Assembly: GCA_963573305.1 (NCBI GenBank)
Contig: OY754332.1
Coordinates: 51,311,559-51,375,558, forward strand
Direction of reading: 5' to 3'
Source of the DNA: Pyrrhosoma nymphula
Taxonomy: Eukaryota > Arthropoda > Insecta > Odonata > Coenagrionidae
DNA: 64,000 nucleotides
Made by a program: the position numbers and the translations under genes. The notes under the pieces were generated by a model. That model was given only the letters and a program-made list of their open reading frames with translations. It was not told where the DNA came from and made no database searches. Shown here one piece after another: positions 1 to 11,639 of this stretch. Position 1 is the stretch's first letter. The number at the start of each line of letters is the position of its first letter.

Positions 1-1225
1 ACATCATGGGCGTAAAGGCAAAGGAGATGCTTTTGTTGAAGGGTATCTTTTTTATCTCACCTTCAGGTTTTGGTCTCAGCTAGAGATAGTATGCGGAAAC
101 ACGCTCTCCTTGAATTGTCGCCACTTCTGCTATTTGTAGGTATGCAGGGGGCCGTGGTGTAGCGTTAGTGGCCATAACCCATTGGTTAGATTAGGATTTA
201 TGTTTAATAAAAGGTTATAAATCAACCTGTTTTTCATGTATTTCACTAAAATACATATTGTTACCTCTACATGGTGTGCATACGTTAATGTGTTTTCTCT
301 TATTCTTGCACTTTCTTCAAAATACCCGCTTACGATAGAATGGATATTTTAACCTGGAAAATGGAAATTTTGGCCTGGAAAACCTGGAAAGTACTGGAAT
401 TTCGTAATTTCTGATCTGTAGCAACCATGTACATACTTCACATTCGAGTGTGTGTTTGAATAAAAAATAATGCACTATAATAAAGATATACTTGACTTAA
501 ATTGTTTGGAGAAAGAGCCTGTGTTTTTTCATATTTTGATTTCATATTTGCACGCGCCAGGAGGAATTTATGCCTAAAGAGTGGCATAGTTTCTAGGGTG
601 TACATGGTATCCTAAAGAAAAAACGATGTTCAGATCAGCTCTCAAGATATTAATTTAAACAATGTGCTTCAATCAGGACTCATAATCCTAAAAAGGACAA
701 AACATGGTCGAATAAATCTCCAAAGGTTAAAGCATTATCAAAATAAATAGCTTTGTCTTAATTTAAATTGTTATTTACGAAAAAAAAAGCAATTTTTGCT
801 ACTAACAGCTGAATATTTTATATGCTCCATTGACCCTTGAACCAACTCAAATAACTCTCTTGAAAAAAGTTGCTCTTTTATTGTTCCGAGGGTTGCAATG
901 CTCTCAAAGATTTTCATTCATGATATGACATTATGAAGACAGCGTTGCAGCCGTATTTCTGTTTTGCTCAATATTTAATTTAAATCGAAGGACTGTGCTT
1001 ATGACTCTGTGTTCCATGTCCCATGTAGTTAATGTTATAATTGACTTTTTCGATAAAAATGTAATTTGTAATTAGTACCTAACCGTAAAATCACGGTTTT
1101 GGTAATTTAAATGAAAAAAGGTTTACCTATCTTAATACATGGGTGATAAACCCTGGGAAGAAGACGAATGGTTATCAAGGAGGTGAGTTGAACCTTGAGT
1201 GTGAGGTTCGCCAAGCGTCACTTAC
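1..1225. other. AT-rich stretch, probably intron of the cysteine-rich gene
   Basis: No exon could be recognised on either strand. The donor at the end of the exon 1226-1451 opens into this stretch on the minus strand, so it is probably intronic, with the remaining 3' exon or exons beyond the left edge. I looked for a minus-strand acceptor followed by a cysteine-containing frame that would complete the split TG codon, and found none. Confidence 0.5.
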
Positions 1226-1451
1226 CAACAGATCGTCGTCATGTACTTTTGGCTCTCCTCTTGGGTCATGCTCCTCTTCGGGATTTCAAAACCGGCCCTC
1301 ATCGCGTCCTCCGACGAGCTGCCGACAGCCGCTGAACCAAGGGCGCCCTCCCCGACGCGCCCCGCCATCTGGATCCTGTCTTGGAAGTCCTTGGCACAGC
1401 CCTCGTAATGTTTGCGGACTTCCACCATGCAAGGCTGGTGCCGGAGGAAGT
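1226..1451 (-). CDS. Cysteine-rich secreted-type protein, downstream internal exon
   Basis: This 226-bp exon starts after a pyrimidine-rich acceptor (ctcttcaacccctcgcag) and ends at the donor TTG|GTAAGT. It begins with the last two bases of a codon, carries 74 whole codons, and ends with two bases (TG) of the next, probably another cysteine codon or a tryptophan. The peptide opens with DFLRHQPCMVEV, continues with an EGCAKDFQ stretch, has a Gly/Ala/Ser-rich low-complexity middle, and closes with QKYMTTIC. That gives three cysteines plus the split codon. The start phase matches the exon at 2215-2357 exactly. The internal GC content is much higher than in the flanking introns, as expected for coding sequence. 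The 3' end of the gene lies outside the window. From memory, spacing of the form FL-H-PC...Y..C resembles a conserved uncharacterised family of secreted arthropod proteins; no function can be assigned. Confidence 0.85.
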
Positions 1452-1874
1452 CTGCGAGGGGTTGAAGAGGGAAGAGAATCAGTTTCGGCTCATATCCAGG
1501 GTTTATTTACTCACTAGCCATTTTAGTGCGTCTGTAACAGTATGTCTCGATCATCTGTCTCTGGTTTTCAGTTGTTGTAAGTCATCCTCAGGAGTTACTC
1601 TCTAATTATTGATGAATTGTGTTACGATGGATTTTTGAGGCATCTTTTTCAGCTCCTTAGTGAATAATTTCTAAGTAAATAAAACAAGCCTCAAGCAAAA
1701 GAAGAGTGAGAAAATGTTGCAGGGTATGCGTACATGGTATGTTTTATACCAGTCACTGTAATATGTAGGGCCTACAGAATTAACATCGTTACTGAAAAAG
1801 CACTGTTGTTTCGAGTTTTTTGTTAATTTTTTTTATAGTTTTCATGTTAGTACCCTCAGCTTTCAAAGAATCAA

Positions 1875-1960
1875 TGCGTGTATGGTGATTTCCGAACCTG
1901 CGACCCTTGTTTTGGACAGTGGGGAACTAACAGCCAGAGCAACATGACCGACGGCAATAG
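1875..1960 (-). repeat. Weak tRNA-like (SINE-like) fossil
   Basis: On the minus strand a box A-like stretch (TGCTCTGGCTGTTAGTTC) is followed about 30 bases later by a box B-like GCAGGTTCGGAAAT. The spacing fits a tRNA-derived head, but box B departs from consensus and no body or tail is clear. Confidence 0.3.
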
Positions 1961-2214
1961 TCAACTATGTATTGGAAATATGGATTAAACGTAAATATCA
2001 GTAAATAACTTACGTTGAAAAAATCATAAATAGTTAAATTTTAGAGGGAGACCTCAATTTCTCTTGAGGAGAACATATCTTTTTCTGTAAGGGGGATTAT
2101 TATGGTGGGATAAATATTTACACCGGGAATATGAAGGACGTATTGAAAGTTTTAAGCTCCGATCGGAATTCCGAACTGGCTGTCAAAAATCATTTGAATG
2201 AGACATGGACTTAC

Positions 2215-2357
2215 CTCTCTTATAAGTTTCGTTGGTACAGAGATGTGTGATTACTGAATGCGTTCCAGCGTAGAGTTTGTGGAAGGAATCCCTTTGCAGC
2301 GTCTTCATGCATCGTTGAGTGAAGTTTTCGATGCATTTCAAGCCCTCCATAAGCTGC
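2215..2357 (-). CDS. Cysteine-rich secreted-type protein, middle exon
   Basis: This 143-bp exon is bounded by the acceptor tttcaattcacag and the donor AGAG|GTAAGT. It supplies one base to complete the CCG proline codon begun by the exon at 16830-16965, then 47 codons, then one base (G) completed by the next exon. The peptide includes GLKCIENFTQRCMK, QRDSFHKLY and ITHLCTNETYKR, giving three cysteines and two potential N-glycosylation sequons (NFT, NET). An alternative acceptor AG lies 4 bp downstream but would break the frame, so the first AG is chosen. The C-x(7)-C-x(23)-C spacing continues the regular cysteine pattern of the upstream exon. From memory, the LC...GLKC...YT-RC signature is typical of a widely conserved arthropod secreted protein family of unknown role. 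The intron to the next exon is 763 bp. Confidence 0.88.
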
Positions 2358-2909
2358 CTGTGAATTGAAAATAAAGAGAAAATATTCAGTTACGGTACAG
2401 TCCTTGATATTTTCTTATTAAATTAATGTTTTCGCTAGTGTTAGCCTACCCCATATACCATGCCCCTTCCCGCATATGGCAGGGCTTGCGGGTGAACTTG
2501 TTTCTCAAAAACAGCGTAGATTTATAGTTTAGGAGTTGGATCTCCCTTAGGTAGCATTGTTATTGTCATCCTGTTACTTATACCCAATGATAGATATCCG
2601 AACTCTTAATAGGCAAATGCATTGCCATTGCGGAAAAAACATCTATTGCATTAAAATTGAGTTAATGCTTCTTCTGCTTCATTCTTTGCTCATATTCAAG
2701 GCATAAGTTTGAATGTAGCGTTAAGGGAAATAATATTTTCTTGACGTACTAACCGACTATGAGATATTAGCGAGAAGTGGATCAGATACTCTGAAATACC
2801 AATAGCTGCGTTTTATTTTTTCATATAGTTCCTGGTTTACGAGGTGGTTATTCCCCGCCAAGCACCAAAAATTATAGACCGTGCCTACCCCGAAATGAAA
2901 CGGCTTGAT

Positions 2910-2975
2910 CTACATCTATATATTATACCCTGCGAGCCACCGCATGGGCTTGTGGCAAGGGGTGTTCAAAACCAG
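2910..2975 (+). repeat. Dispersed repeat, plus copy, with CCCTGCGAGCC core
   Basis: The sequence runs ctacatctatatattata followed by ccctgcgagccaccgc. A second copy with the same core lies in inverse orientation at 56685-56716. Two copies 54 kb apart sharing about 30 positions indicate an interspersed repeat. From memory, a similar motif occurs near the 3' ends of some arthropod retroelements. Confidence 0.6.
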
Positions 2976-3914
2976 CCGTGTGGTGTTGTAAAGGAGAATG
3001 TTATAGAGAAGTGAAAAAGTGAATTGTATTTCGGGAGTGTTTTGAGTGGATCTCAGTTTTTATTACGGTCACTTATTGTGCGTGGAAAGAACGAATTTTT
3101 GTACCTGTCTGTTCGGCAATGTATGTCTCTTATTTAATCTTTCCTGTCGGACCTGGAGATTTAGTGCGGCGTCAAAATGATTCTCTCTGTGCCAAACTGA
3201 AACCGTCCTGTTCGGAATTTCTCAAGCAATCTTAAGCCTAGCGTGTAGCCTCCGAGTCTCTAGTGGTTCCCAGCCTAATCCCTATAAAAGCAATGAAACA
3301 CTCTTTGTGCGCTCGTAGCAGTTTTTAGCGAAGCGCACAGCTTTCCTTTGTATTTTATTTATTTTTCAAATTTAACCTTTTGTCGAGGGTCCTAAATGCC
3401 CGCGGCGTATTTGATTTGTGGCCTAACTAGAGCGAAGTAGCACCTCTCTTTCACTTTTTTATCTATGTGATGGGCATGCATGTATGCGTTAAAAATATCC
3501 TCTCGAGAAATCAGATTTTGCCAGACCACATTATTTTTAAAGAGTAATGATTATCAGTATCGACGCTGGACATCTGCTGTCAATTTCTTACTGCTCATAT
3601 TTATTTCCATGAAACATTCATATAATGTTGTTGCTTTTAGCGAGTACGCCATATATAAGTTTCGGCTCTCAAGATCCACTGCAAATACACAATATTTAGC
3701 TGTTCTGAATCTCTCATAATTTATAAATTATGAAATGGTCATTGATTATCTCTCATATATAAAATTTTATTGCATTCAGTTATACTTACTTGTAAAAATA
3801 GCATGGCTCTGTTGCATCGCAGGCACGTAACACTGATCCTTAATTCATCTCTCATTTAGCCGTAGATTGCAATATTTATTGTGTGGCAACTTGTCTGAAG
3901 TAACGATAAAACAG

Positions 3915-3938
3915 CTCTCTCTCTCTCTCTCTCTCTCT
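3915..3938. repeat. (CT)12 microsatellite
   Basis: Twelve perfect CT dinucleotides. Confidence 0.95.
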
Positions 3939-6900
3939 GTGCTGTCCTTGAGTCGTGAAGCTCGATCTCACCTTTCAATTAGGCAAGCTGCCTCGCATAG
4001 CCTACAGGCAGGAAAGTAGCGTGATTTAAGCTTTGCACTTACTGCTCGCGTTGTGTAAGGATCCTGGTGGTACAAAGGCAAATTCGCAAATTGTCTTTTT
4101 GTACTGTGAACCATTACTGTGAACCTGCTTTTGTACTGTACCATGTCAAGTTTCTCTTAGTAATTGGTTTTACAACCAGATTCAGTTCTGCGCTATAGCT
4201 ATTTTACCCAAATGATTTTTTTCGGTACAAAATTACTCCAACCGTTCAAGTGTTTAACTCTTAGGCAACTGCCAGCGAATCATCCAGAATATCAAACACT
4301 CGAATCCAGACCTTTCACGATCTTCGTTTTTGGAGGGTGTGTTCTCTTCTCCCTAGAGCCACGAGTTTGAGTGGCAAATGTTGTCAGTTGCAAGAAGGCT
4401 ACCCAAGATGGGAGTAAAATGCATTTTAAAATGCTCCTACGTGTTCTCTCTCCATGTGGATTAGGCTGTAATTAGTTACTCTGTGGTGTAACGCCAAAAT
4501 TCAAATTGCTAAACTATAGTTTCTTATACGCAAAGGGTGTGGTATCGAGCGGCGTGGAATCCGTTAAAGAGCACTCAGTTCTTCAGTGGGAATTCCGTTT
4601 CAAAAACATTTCCAGTAGACGTAGTTGTTGGTATATTTTTAAGGAGCTCAGTAGGCTGGTCTTTGTGAAGGAAAGTTCCAGTCTTCGAAAACACTGCATT
4701 TATATCCGTGGTGGAATTCAACTCATGGCCGTGGAGTTCGTTTCTGTCGCCTAAGGGGGCACCACCAGCCAGTCTCTGTGAATGTTTCGCGAACCCGCTT
4801 TTTTCGAATTGTTCGACGTTTCGATACCTATCGTCATCAGGGCTTCTCAATGAATCCGATTAGAAGCCCAAATTAGTAAAACTGCCAATTAGTTCATCAT
4901 CTATAAGACTTTAGCTGCGCTGAATTGAAGGATATTTTTTTATAATAACTTTTTTTTTTAATTTAATAACGAGGTGAATTGCGCATCTGATGATTTTTTT
5001 CGTGACTTTTAGCGCAAATTTTGTTATTATTTTGCTCCAGTTATATTCATGGCTAACGCTAAAGTGTCATTTCACTTCCGAAGAAGCATAATTTCTTGTT
5101 CACGAGCATGAAAAGAGCATTCAAATTTAGAATTAAAATAGCTTAAAGCTAAGATTAATTTAAAATCGATGCTTAATTTAACAAAAGTAGGTAGTTTATA
5201 GAGAAAATTTATAATAATTCTGATAGAGTAGTAAGTCATCATCATGGCTTTATTCATTAAGATGATTTGGTCCAGTAAGGGCAGTCAGCCGATTTAAAAC
5301 TAGTAAATTAGTAAAAACTTATCAACGGAATTGGAAAATTTTTACTGCTTCGTTTAAGAAAAGTATATTTTCTTCCAAAGTAAACTTAATGAATGTGGAA
5401 AAATTTAAAGGAGAAATTAGTCTCCTACGTATATTGGTGGAAACTTTTACATCTAAGAGTTAAGTTAAACTGATCCCACGGCTGCAGTTTGAATAGCCAC
5501 GCGCTGATAGGCAGATCAATGCCAGAGTTAATGAAATAATTCGCGGTGAAAAATTAATTATTCTTGACAGGGATGCAAACCCACATCTCCGTTTTCAGTC
5601 CGGACGTCTGAGTGAATTTAGGCACCGGAAGCCCCGTTATGAAATAGATTGGATTATTGATTCAACAACATGGAACTCGGCTGGTGGCTCTCTATAAAAT
5701 TGGTATTTAGGCCGTCATATCCGTCCTTATATACAAGGAATGTCATTAAAAATAGCGTTACTTACTTCACCTCGTTGCACTTACTGTGAAAGCCACTGCT
5801 ATGATACTTATCCTTTAGTCATTCAATAAATTTGCTTATGGCACTTACTATATAGAGAAACAAAAATTCATTAGCCGGAGTGGGTGCTAAAAGAACGCAG
5901 ATAATAATGGGGCTTAAAAAGACCAAATCACCGATTTTTAGCTCTTTGAGCTTTTGGCACCACTTCCAAAATATGACAAATTTCGTTGTAGCATGATACT
6001 TATGTGCATAATGGCAAATATCTAACAGAGGTAACTCTTTTGGGCCAGAAGAGGTGTAGACTAAAAATAGATTTCGTCGAAACCTCTCCGAAGTTTTCGG
6101 TGAAATGAGGATAAAAGAATGAAAATCTTAGAGTTGACAATATCTATCAATATTAAAAAGTTGAAAAAAATTTAGGTTGATAAGCTGTGAGGAAATATTA
6201 AACACATTTTTGTTGTTTACGGTCGTTATTGGTCATCATGGAAGCAAAAACATTTGCGAAACAGGATTTTCGTATGCTGGACATAACAGCAACGCCCTCG
6301 GATCATAAACGCCGAGGGCATCTTTTTAGTATCTTATTTGGCCAGAGCCATTAAGGAGAAGTACTTCATAATTAATTTTTTTGTTGGGCATAAATTTCCC
6401 AAGTTAAGAAAATTTATGATATTCATCGCGTGGTAGTAAAGGTCGTTTTTACACTGTCAAATCCACGTTAAACTCCATCCAAGACTCGTTGAAGAAGCTT
6501 TCTCGAATGGACGTCATGTCAATCTGTTGAAACGTCATAACGGCGGACATAGTGTCTTTAAATATCTTGAAAGGCTTCGTTGCCATCAAATTCCTCTTGT
6601 CATAAACGGTTCTAATTTCTCTGGAATCTTGAATGGTCTTGATGTGTATCGACCAATGGAGTTGAATTTCAGACTACCAGGCATAGGATGGCTGACTTGG
6701 AGAACGTTCCGTACGGAAGCACCTCGTATTTTATGCTATTATATAATAATAAAATAATTGGTAAATGTAACATATAATCTTTTTAACATACAAGTGCCAT
6801 TGTGCTTTAAATTATGAAAGATACATGTAAGCTGCACGAGGTATATTATGGTCTAAATAAACGATAACATATTTTCAGTGATTGAAGAAAAACTAGGAAA

Positions 6901-7351
6901 ATTTTGTATTTTGGGATTTCTTTATAATATTTGAGATCCTTGTATTTTGGAATAACTTCCATTAGCGTATTTTGGCGTACAATAATAATCTCTGCATTTA
7001 TATAAATCACTGCTATCGTGATTAATATTAATGAGACATCAAATGTTGGCACAATAAAACTTAATGGACAAATTGCGCTCACAGAGTTTTCAGGCGAGAA
7101 GGGGACACCGTCGAAGAATTTATGATAATTTACGATTTCTGTACTCGTTTCCTCCCAAAATATGAAGCCTGACTGGATATCTCCAAATAATAATAATTAT
7201 TTTTGCGTATAAGTGGAACCCTCAGAATGAATATAAAGATTATTTTGCACAAAGAAATGTATGGAGCCGGCGAAAAGCACGAAAGCCGGGTATAGACCAT
7301 GTCATAAGTCAGGAATACCTACAACATATTTTTTCTCCCATTCATAAATTC

Positions 7352-7440
7352 ACTCGTAGCTTGATGGTTATCGTCCTCGCCGTATAATTCCGAGGTCTCC
7401 GTTTTGAATCCCTAAGCAGGAAATTTATTATTTGCGGAAT
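7352..7440 (+). repeat. tRNA-derived SINE-like head
   Basis: Box A-like TAGCTTGATGGTTATCG (7357-7372) and box B-like CGTTTTGAATCCC (7400-7412) are spaced as in a tRNA promoter. Between them lies GTCCTCGCCG, which also occurs in the SINE at 25461-25650, so the two probably belong to one family. No clear target-site duplication was found. Confidence 0.5.
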
Positions 7441-9467
7441 TTTGTAAGTCTTATCACTTCTCTAAATCAGGGTATAAAATATTTTCGTAAGTAATATTTC
7501 TATCCCTAGTTTTGGACCTTTTTTGTCGAAAAGCCATGTCTCAGCGACTATAGGCGTATGATTCGGGATCCCTCGTTGCAGTTTGCAATATAACTGAACT
7601 TTCGACATTTCAATGAAAACGCAACTTCAGCAACATTCGCTTCATCAATTTGTGTTTCTCCAATCAAAACCAGAATGCTAACGACAACTGCGCAAACGAA
7701 ATTAATACTCATCTCGCAAACAACTCATGAGGTTACTCAAAATTGCTGTGGTTGGAAGAAAAGTTATATGTAGTTGACAATATTTGCATGCTTGTACACC
7801 TTGTAACTCTTGTTTTACAGGCACTTTCCAGACTTAGTTATTCATCGATTTCTTTGAAAATATTAGTAGAAGTCAGTCAAGCTTTACGTAACAGTGTGAA
7901 AGGCCTGTCAAGTCGATTTAAGTATTCTCGGACAATCATCATTGAAATACCTTCTCGAGTGGTCTTGAATGATTTTTAAGCGTTCAACATATCTGGTTCA
8001 AAACTTCTCGAACATTGTGAAACGGGCTTAACTTAAAGCGTTTTTTAATCATTAGTTGAACCGCATTTCATTCCATACTTTCCATAACTTTTTTAAACGG
8101 GCGGTTTGCGTTGATGATGATTCAGAATGAGACTGCAGAAACGAGACACGTCGCACAGTGGCCCTAAATTGTTGTAATTATTATAATTCATTCATTCAAA
8201 TTGGTAACATGCTATAATTCTTCTGTCATTGTAATATGCCGTCTTGTGTGGTTACTCAATATATTTTTTTTAATCGTGCTTCCTTCCTTTTTTCCAAGTC
8301 TCTCTTGGGATACTGGCGAATTTTAACTTTAAACGTGGGCTTTTGGTTCTTATAATGATATTTCAAAGGAAATATTTGTAAGCCAGAATATTACAACACA
8401 GTAATACTAACGGTGACCACGTATTGACTGTCGTCAGCTGTCCTTCGGACATGGTTCACCTGGGTACTACATGGAACTCATACTGTCACTAACATTGTAT
8501 TAGTAATGCAATGCAAACCTTTGTAAAAAAACAGTAATATATGCCAATGATTTTGATGGTTTACTGTGATTATCTTTTTCTTGAGAAGAAGTAGGAAAAA
8601 CCGTATTTTGATCAGCTGTTTGTCGCACTGAACTCTTCATTAAATGCTGATTAACCATGCGATTTTAAATGTTGCTAAATTTTATGAAACATTTACAGTT
8701 ATTTTTTTCAATATTTGAATTAAATTTTATATGTAACATATTGTGGCAGAAATAATATCTCCTTTTCACTCTCTTGTATTGTCTTTTATGTTTTAATGCG
8801 GAATATTTTTCTAAAAATCTATTAAAGGATTTAATCTTGAATATGTTGGTGTTAACTCCTGATGAAAATGAAGTAACTTTATCCTCCACATGCAATCTCA
8901 ACGCTCATTTTTTCATTATCAGTGTAGAGTTATTGGTAAACGAGAAATTCTACCTACATAATGTAACTAATTGTGGTTGTGGTAAAGTAGCTGTAATTGT
9001 AAAAGTCCGGATGAAATCATGAAGAGGAACTTCCTTCACTGTGTTCACTCAGTGCGTTCACTGAGGTACCACTGAGCTTAGCATAGGCTATTTTTTGGCC
9101 ACTTTTTCGCCTCAGGGATTTAAAATTGCCCAAATTCAATCACTCTGCCTTGATGGGACATGAACCGTATGGGAAAACGTATTCATTAAAGTAAAGTATG
9201 ATTCAATGTAGAAAAATGAAATTGATTGGGAATAGAGAGGGAATATAAAGGAAAGGACTGACGGTAATTTGCTAAATTCGAGTCTTTCGCCAGCTTGCAC
9301 CAAGGGTGGGTGAATTTGGAAATATTATCATTAAACATAAATTATGCGTACATTGTAGAGCAAGAATTGTTCAATAACAATGGAAGTGGCAGATATATCT
9401 TTGGCCTTACCTAATTAATGACCATCAAGTGAAAAACAGGGCCGATGTGGGGGAATGTATCAAATCA

Positions 9468-9540
9468 TTTAACCGGAATCCAACCTGGATCTCCTCCAGT
9501 CGGTCAGGGGTGTGAGCCAGTTGTTCCACTAAGCAAACCA
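9468..9540 (-). repeat. tRNA-like SINE fossil
   Basis: On the minus strand, a box A-like TTGCTTAGTGGAACAACTGG precedes a box B-like AGGTTGGATTCCGG about 30 bases downstream. The arrangement matches an RNA polymerase III internal promoter, but the tRNA stems are decayed. Confidence 0.45.
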
Positions 9541-9692
9541 AGGCATTCTATACAAGAAGATATAGGCACCGTCGACGGCTACTAGGTCCTACTGGGAGCT
9601 AGTAGCAAACTAGTACCGCATCAATTATGAAATCAAGTAGCTCAGCCAGTATGATAGCGATTATACTGGCTAGCCAGCATGCTGGTTCTATA

Positions 9693-9772
9693 TCACACGA
9701 TACTGGAAAGCTATTATATTAGCGTGTATCCTCGAAGTTGTGCTGGATCAAGTATCGTGTGAAACGGGCTTA
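9693..9772. repeat. Inverted repeat with a dispersed 15-mer
   Basis: Arms of 15 bp with one mismatch (9693-9707 and 9748-9762) contain CACACGATACT and its complement. The right end carries TGTGAAACGGGCTTA, which also occurs exactly at 8016-8030. The surrounding 9575-9790 is rich in CTAG, CCAGTAT and CTGG palindromes, suggesting a decayed DNA element. Confidence 0.45.
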
Positions 9773-10316
9773 CCAGTCGAGATCCTTGGGAGGGAATGGT
9801 GGAACTGGCGAGATAACCTGATCGGTTGTTAGAAAATCCTGGTTCCACTCTCGATCAAGTCAAAAATAATTTTCATCGTGAATTCCCACACATTGATGCA
9901 ATATCTTTCACCCGTGCGTATGACTGCGCATGATCTTCATTGGTATTCATTATGAATTGTTTTTATCAAAATATATGAAATCCCTTTGAGTGGCTAAAAA
10001 TAATCGAATAATGTGAATGTGACGTGATATTAAATCCTACATTGGCAGTATTAATGACGTTACTGGGTTAGGGAATTACGCCAAAGTGCCAATTCATTTC
10101 AGCAAGAAAAAGTTTCAGTGTGATGGCTTTTTATTCCTTTCTTTCATATTTGGTAACATAGAATATAATAGAATTTATTTCTAGAACCTAGTCCTTCGGA
10201 CACTAGGTTTAGATAGATTACAAGTCATTGAAAAAATGTACTCTCCCAGCACATTCCAATACACTGCAGAAAAACCATTAGAACAATAATGAATGACATT
10301 TGCGGAATGGAAAATA

Positions 10317-10545
10317 AGGAAAGAAAAAGAATAGTTACACTCTCTCAGATACTGGCGTAAAGAGAACTACAAAAATGAAAATATAACAGGAAAATTATGT
10401 AAACAGTATACATATGATGTACAAAAAATAAACTGAAAAGAAAAGACTAGGTACACTCTCAGATACTGAGTTACAGAGAAATACAGAAATAAAAATAACG
10501 GGCAACATATATAAACAACATACGAATGATGTACCACCAATATAA
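10317..10545. repeat. Degenerate tandem duplication, period about 114 bp
   Basis: Two adjacent units share CAGATACTG (offset 10346 and 10460), an AGAGAA-tACA-AAAT stretch, and a CATA-GATGTAC stretch in the same order. The units have diverged by point changes and small indels. Confidence 0.7.
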
Positions 10546-11639
10546 TTCGGAACACTTGCTTGAGATGAACGGTTGGCCGGGGTACCGAAACATAGTTGAT
10601 AATATTACTTGCTTTGCTATCGTTAGCAACTCAAAATGAATATAAGGGTTGCTATGATGCATAAATATAAAAATATGAGCCTCATATTTCAATTTTATGA
10701 CCATATTTTAATTATTCCAATAAAAAGTTATAATTATTGGCAAACATTCAATTGGGCACTTAAGGGATAATTCGATGATGTACTGTATGGTTTTATTAAT
10801 ATTACAGAAGCGGAGTGACAGCCCGGCGAGTGGAGTTCTCTCCTACGGACCGAAGATTACAGGATCATGTCCAAGCATAAGCCTCTCTGAACAGTCCATG
10901 GTAAATCATGGTGGCATGATTTTCTGGATACCTACTAGAACTTCATTGGAAACGTGCTTTGGCCCAGGAAAAGCCGTCTGCATGCATTTTTGGATGCATG
11001 AATTTCACTCCTCAATTGGATTACTGCGAGTTGAGCTCAGCCGTCGCTTATCAACCTCACTGGCCTTCGCGTTGACCACTTGGTGAGTTTTCTGCCTGAC
11101 CAAGGATTTCATTGCCATTTTTTTCTGTATTCTGCTCGTTTTTGTCTATCATATCATTTTTCGATGACGTGTGAGTCGTGCATGACCAAATCTATCGTGT
11201 AAACTATCGCCCTCTTAGACCGATTTTATTTATCATTATGATCCGCTTCACATTGACCTAAAAGGGGGATGTTTTGTGAAAGGTTCCACAAAACATGATG
11301 GCACTCGACAGCGGAGAGCTTGAGATCATTGAGTGCGAATCAAGCGTAGCTGAGCTGGAAGAGGTACCGACACCCTTGTATGGGGACCGCCGAAGGTACC
11401 CTCGCTCCTTCGTCCCACCTGTTTTTCATCCTTTCCCTTTTTTATATCATTTTAGCTTTTCCTCTTTGACCGTAGTACATGCTCAGGGTCTTCTGTACTT
11501 CATTGAGTCTACGGATAACTCGCGACAGATTAACTCTAGTTACTTAGTTTTATCCTTCGTTACCATTACCATTGAGATTGTGGAAGACATGCCTCTCGGT
11601 AAGACGCGTTGACATTGAAGCCCTGACATGACTTTCGAA

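Noticed and set aside
130..190. tRNA-like box A (GTGGTGTAGCGTTAGTGG)
   Set aside because: No box B at the expected distance.
1143..1605. Plus-strand frames over the exon at 1226-1451
   Set aside because: They are antisense shadows; the minus strand has splice sites and a phase match.
5570..5645. Possible box B (TGGGTTTGCATCC, minus)
   Set aside because: No convincing box A; below the level of the other tRNA-like copies.
6294..6328. GC-rich 8-bp hairpin followed by T-run, like a bacterial terminator
   Set aside because: The context is a eukaryotic non-coding region; a short hairpin with T5 is expected by chance.
10807..10898. Exon-like plus-strand piece after TTACAG, ending at CATG|GTAAAT
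   Set aside because: No partner exons in phase and no recognisable domain; weak donor.
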